From positions 1 to 15,602 of the forward strand of contig DAOWGR010000157.1 in assembly GCA_030637365.1 (NCBI GenBank): DNA of 15,602 bases, written 5' to 3'. The notes below the pieces were generated by a model. The model did no database searches and was not told the DNA's origin. It saw only the letters and a list, made by a program, of their open reading frames with translations. The stretch's first letter is position 1. Each line of letters opens with the position of its first letter. Source of the stretch: Elusimicrobiota bacterium. Its GTDB lineage: Bacteria > Elusimicrobiota > Elusimicrobia > Elusimicrobiales > UBA9959. A program made the position numbers and the translations under genes. Of this stretch, positions 12,739 through 15,602 are shown piece after piece.

Positions 12739-14576
12739 GAAGCCTCCTTTGACTTTGCGGAGCCTCCCTGCTTATCCCGCCATAGGCGGGACAGGGAAGA
12801 TAATCGTTTTTTTAAAATATCATATCCATTATAATCAAATCTTAAAAGAGCTTTATTGTAATCGGAAAGTTTTAACACTTTGAAATTTTTAATTATTTTC
12901 TCTATGCGCGCCATTTCCACAAAAGCGCTTTTAAATTCTCCCCCGGCATATAATATTTCAGCCCGCATGAATCTTGCCGGCAAACAATTGGGCTCTATCA
13001 TGAGAATATCATTTATTTTCTTTTTAGCTTCCGGGTAATTCAAAGTTTTAAAATAAATTTCAGCCTGCATAAACTTAAATATCCAGGACAATGGATAAAG
13101 CCTTTCGGCATAACGCGCGTGAGCAAGCGCGAGCGCGTAATTTGAGCTCGTTAAAAGCTTTGTTTTAATATTCTCAAAAATCAGTTCCTTGCCGTTTAAA
13201 TTTAATATGGAAATTTTTCCAAGCGCCGCGCTCCTATCGGAAAATTCTTCGCAATTAAGAGCGCAATCGCGCAAATTATCATTTTTTTGCTTAATACATA
13301 AAGAACCCGCCAAAACAATGGCGGAAAAAAATAATATTCCGTTTTTAATGGTTTCGTTTTTTTGATTTTTTTCAAACTTGGAAAATGACGCGGCAAAACC
13401 CAGACTCCCAAAAAACAATAAATTAACGCTCCCCAAATAGAAGATAACATCAAAACAAGATTGAAAAAAAACAGTTATGGCGAAAACTCTGACAATATCC
13501 GCGTAAATATTATCATCCTTCGCGGAAACTCCTTTCAAGGTCTTGGCTTCAAAAAACAAATCGGAAGATTCCTCGTGAAAACCTCGGTTTTTAACTTCAT
13601 TTTTTATTTTAAAACTTAAAGATTTGACAAACGCCGCTAAAAAAATAAACGCCGCGGCTATTCCGCTGCCGGCGGCTATATTTAAAATCTCGCTATGCGC
13701 GTGCCGCGCGTAATGCCCAAAATACGATATTCCGTCAAAAGCCGGAAATTTTAAATAAGAAAAAAGATGCTCAAATCCGCCGACTCCGTATCCCCACGCG
13801 GGATAAAGATAAATCCCTTCAAACGCCGCGCGCCATATATTTAATCTCTGGAAGGCGTTCGGGTCGTGAATTTTCAATAATTCGGCCATTAACTCCGACG
13901 GCATAAAAACCGTTCCCGCCGCGATTAAAAACAAACTGAAAACAAAAACTCTGTAATGCCTGCGATAAATTAAAATCAGCATGGAACAAAGGATAAACGC
14001 CAATAACGCCCCTCTTGAACGCAAAACAATCATTGCCGCCATAAAAACGATAAGCAAACCGAATGAATAAAATCGCGTTTTAACGGACCGAACCGAAACA
14101 ATAAGCAAAACAAGAGCGGCGGCACAAACGGCAAAAAAAGCCGCCGTATAATTTTGGTTTTTGGGAAGAGGAAGATTAAAACAAGGCGCTTGATAAAAAA
14201 CAATTGCCGCGCTTAAAAGAGCGAAAGAAAAGACCAAAATCACCCATGTTTTTAAAGCCGCTTCCCTTCTCGAAGCTGTAAAGCAGAAAAAAAGAAGAAA
14301 CAATAAATATTTGGAAAACTGCCAAAAGCTTTCCAAAGGCGCATGGGAAAAAAATATTGAAATTAAAAGCCATAGAGCGAAAATCGCCCATAAACCGATT
14401 TTTTCAATTGATATCTTTTCACGAAAAAAAAGAAAAACGCCGACAAACACCAAAGTAAAAACCGCCCATTCATCAAATTCTCTGAGTCCTCCCAGAAAAA
14501 AAGACAATGTCAGCAATAATGACGGCAGCGCGTCTATTGTTTTATATTTGTTTTTTATTATATTTAAAAATTTCAT
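12705..14576 (-). CDS. O-antigen ligase/Wzy-like polymerase with TPR tail
   Basis: A 623-aa inner-membrane protein. About ten or more hydrophobic segments fill residues 12-410. The O-antigen ligase/polymerase (Wzy_C) features are RSRGALLAF (186-194), RLNIWRAAFEGIYLYPAWGYGVG split around 244-266, and HAHSEILNIAAGSGIAAAF (292-310), the periplasmic loop with the conserved His. After the last membrane segment a soluble part from about 450 contains at least two TPR-like units (ALAHARYAERLYP, KKKINDILMIEPN). Members polymerise or transfer lipid-linked glycans; which glycan is not evident. The ATG overlaps the stop of the preceding paralogue (ATGA). The tail from 594 is encoded by a palindromic repeat and the overlap with the PLD gene, and looks like a late extension. 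Confidence 0.88.
   Translation of the reverse strand: MKFLNIIKNKYKTIDALPSLLLTLSFFLGGLREFDEWAVFTLVFVGVFLFFREKISIEKIGLWAIFALWLLISIFFSHAPLESFWQFSKYLLFLLFFCFTASRREAALKTWVILVFSFALLSAAIVFYQAPCFNLPLPKNQNYTAAFFAVCAAALVLLIVSVRSVKTRFYSFGLLIVFMAAMIVLRSRGALLAFILCSMLILIYRRHYRVFVFSLFLIAAGTVFMPSELMAELLKIHDPNAFQRLNIWRAAFEGIYLYPAWGYGVGGFEHLFSYLKFPAFDGISYFGHYARHAHSEILNIAAGSGIAAAFIFLAAFVKSLSFKIKNEVKNRGFHEESSDLFFEAKTLKGVSAKDDNIYADIVRVFAITVFFQSCFDVIFYLGSVNLLFFGSLGFAASFSKFEKNQKNETIKNGILFFSAIVLAGSLCIKQKNDNLRDCALNCEEFSDRSAALGKISILNLNGKELIFENIKTKLLTSSNYALALAHARYAERLYPLSWIFKFMQAEIYFKTLNYPEAKKKINDILMIEPNCLPARFMRAEILYAGGEFKSAFVEMARIEKIIKNFKVLKLSDYNKALLRFDYNGYDILKKRLSSLSRLWRDKQGGSAKSKEASWKHKCGKIIV
12743..12750 (-). promoter_or_regulatory. 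Strong ribosome binding site for the PLD gene
   Basis: AAAGGAGG on the minus strand, 4 nt before GTG 12738. It is embedded in the last codons of the upstream Wzy-like gene, so the PLD gene can be translated from the same transcript. A 13-bp hairpin (12765-12797) stands 14 nt upstream of it. Confidence 0.6.
12765..12797 (-). repeat. Palindromic element in the C-terminal tail of the Wzy-like gene
   Basis: On the plus strand TCCCGCC (12775-12781), loop ATA, GGCGGGA (12785-12791) form an inner 7-bp stem. TCCCTG (12765-12770) with CAGGGA (12792-12797) add six outer pairs across a 4-nt CTTA bulge. Read on the minus strand it shows the C-TAT-G core followed by TAAGCAGG. The 33 nt equal 11 codons, covering residues 594-604 of the Wzy-like protein. 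An AGCCTCC direct repeat (12741-12747, 12761-12767) flanks one side. Confidence 0.6.
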
Positions 14577-15602
14577 TTTAGAAGCTCGATTCGCCGCGAT
14601 TTAATATCATTAATCAATTTTTTCTCTCCGGCATATTCATAAATTCTCAAAAGCTCTTTATAAACGCCTTTATCGTATGGATTGAATATAAGAGCTTCTT
14701 CAAAAGCGGCGGCGGCTTCAAAAAACAAAAATTTGGCCGTTTTGATGGACATAGTCCGTGACCCCACCACCTGCTTATTGTCCAGAGGACAATCAGAAGA
14801 AACATACGCCCGCTTATAGCGGGCAAGCAGGTGGTGGGGTGACACGGCGCCCGGCATAGCCTCGTCTTTTTTCGCGCGCGCGGCATTCAAATAAAAATCG
14901 CCCTTCAATTTATATATCAATGAATTATTCCCGTCAATGATTATCGCCTCGTCAATCAAATTCAACCCCGCTTCAACTTCTCCGGAATTTAACGATTGGA
15001 TTATATCCCCGTATACAACATTAAGTTTTAAGCGTTTATATCCATAATTTAAAGATGCCACAAGCAAACAAAAAACAATCAACGCGTAAAATTTTCCATG
15101 TATTATTTTTTTATATTCTCCGCGCCAAAGCGGCTTATTATTTATGCCCAAGATAAAACAAAAAAGCCAAAAATTAAACGGCAAAGAAAGACCGAAATCA
15201 ACAAATGAATGCAGTAAAACCGCGAGAATGGAATATTTTATAACGGGCCGGCCTTTAATAAATGATCCGGCAAGAAAAACAAACCATATTATTGAAGAAA
15301 TTAATCCGTTCTCCGCCAAAAACTCCAAAAAATAATTATGCGCGTAAATGGACGAAATCCCGCCGGCTGCGGATTCATGATACGCCGGATAAACAAAAGA
15401 AAAGCTTCCAAAGCCAAATCCGAATGCCATTCTGTCAGCGAATATTTTAAAACCGTCTCTCCACCATATAAGCCTGTCAACAAGCGATTTAAAATCCAAA
15501 CCGGCAAAAGCGTAAACCAGCATTATTAAACCGAGACTTAGGAGCGGAACAATAAATTTTTTATTTTTTATGCCATAGGTTTTGGCCAAATAAAACAATA
15601 AA
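14573..15602 (-). CDS. O-antigen ligase/Wzy-like protein with interrupted TPR (5' end outside window)
   Basis: The frame is open to the window edge. The apparent first residue near 15598 is a TTG inside the gene, so the N-terminal half is missing. About 342 residues are visible. Hydrophobic segments flank RLIWWRDGFKIFADRMAFGFGFGSF and SIYAHNYFLEFLAENGLIS, the Wzy_C signature regions including the periplasmic His. Further membrane helices follow, then a soluble TPR tail. One TPR has its first helix (NSLIYKLKGDFYLNAAR) separated from its second (FFEAAAAFEEALIFNPYD) by about 50 residues, of which roughly 34 are encoded by a large palindromic element. The stop overlaps the next paralogue's ATG (ATGA), so the two are translationally coupled and probably cooperate in one glycan pathway. 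Confidence 0.85.
   Translation of the reverse strand, partial: LLFYLAKTYGIKNKKFIVPLLSLGLIMLVYAFAGLDFKSLVDRLIWWRDGFKIFADRMAFGFGFGSFSFVYPAYHESAAGGISSIYAHNYFLEFLAENGLISSIIWFVFLAGSFIKGRPVIKYSILAVLLHSFVDFGLSLPFNFWLFCFILGINNKPLWRGEYKKIIHGKFYALIVFCLLVASLNYGYKRLKLNVVYGDIIQSLNSGEVEAGLNLIDEAIIIDGNNSLIYKLKGDFYLNAARAKKDEAMPGAVSPHHLLARYKRAYVSSDCPLDNKQVVGSRTMSIKTAKFLFFEAAAAFEEALIFNPYDKGVYKELLRIYEYAGEKKLINDIKSRRIELLK
14747..14847 (-). repeat. Large branched palindromic element inside a coding TPR
   Basis: A perfect 16-bp inverted repeat (14761-14776 with 14825-14840) is extended by CCGTG/CACGG (14756-14760 with 14843-14847) across a 2-nt bulge. It encloses two hairpins: ATTGTCC/GGACAAT (14777-14793, AGA loop) and GCCCGCT/AGCGGGC (14808-14824, TAT loop). 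A flanking GGAC-ATA-GTCC hairpin (14747-14757) shares the triloop. The element is read in frame as residues of the Wzy-like protein. The 14808 hairpin and following AAGCAGG resemble the element at 12765-12797 read on the opposite strand. Confidence 0.75.

Noticed and set aside
15598..15602. TTG start for the last minus-strand gene
   Set aside because: The frame continues open upstream to the window edge, and the visible protein begins in the middle of a membrane domain, so the gene is truncated by the window.

Overview
The window most resembles the chromosome of an uncultured, moderately AT-rich bacterium. The genetic code is standard (TGA, TAA and TAG all end genes). Housekeeping genes (ychF, pcrA/uvrD, gatCAB, two tRNAs) sit beside an envelope-polysaccharide cluster. 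Gene style, the small palindromic repeats and the large membrane/TPR polysaccharide proteins suggest an Elusimicrobiota/Omnitrophota-type lineage. That is a tentative inference, because the window holds no rRNA or other phylogenetic marker that could settle it.

Layout. 1-135 is the 3' end of a GDYXXLXR-type membrane-anchored protein. 146-362 is a tRNA-Thr(TGT)/tRNA-Glu(CTC) pair behind a good sigma-70-like promoter. 518-979 is a very AT-rich orphan gene with its own terminator. 980-1350 has no recognised gene but contains a GC-rich nested inverted repeat that could be a structured RNA or a 38-codon ORF. 1351-2424 is ychF, which meets a convergent SLOG/molybdenum-carrier-like gene (2425-2919). 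2920-3247 is a non-coding, hairpin-rich strip with two direct repeats whose differences are fully compensatory. 3248-9128 is a plus-strand run: pcrA/uvrD, gatC, gatA, a Nudix hydrolase and gatB. The last three overlap by 8 nt at each junction.

9230-15602 is all on the minus strand. Read in transcription order it holds a truncated Wzy/O-antigen-ligase-like protein with a TPR tail, a second Wzy-like/TPR protein coupled to it by an ATGA overlap, and a cardiolipin-synthase-like phospholipase D protein. After a 141-nt gap come a secreted helical protein of unknown function and a divergent tetrapyrrole-methylase-fold protein, again joined by an ATGA overlap. The first three probably act at the inner membrane in polymerising or transferring glycans and in phospholipid synthesis. 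The last two form an uncharacterised pair.

The most unusual signal is a set of small palindromes, most closed by a C-TAT-G triloop. They occur between genes (2937-3014) and inside coding sequence: a large branched palindrome splits the TPR of the first Wzy-like protein in frame, and a smaller one forms the C-terminal tail of the second. Stem sequences differ between copies by compensatory changes. This is reminiscent of the Rickettsia palindromic elements that insert in frame into genes.
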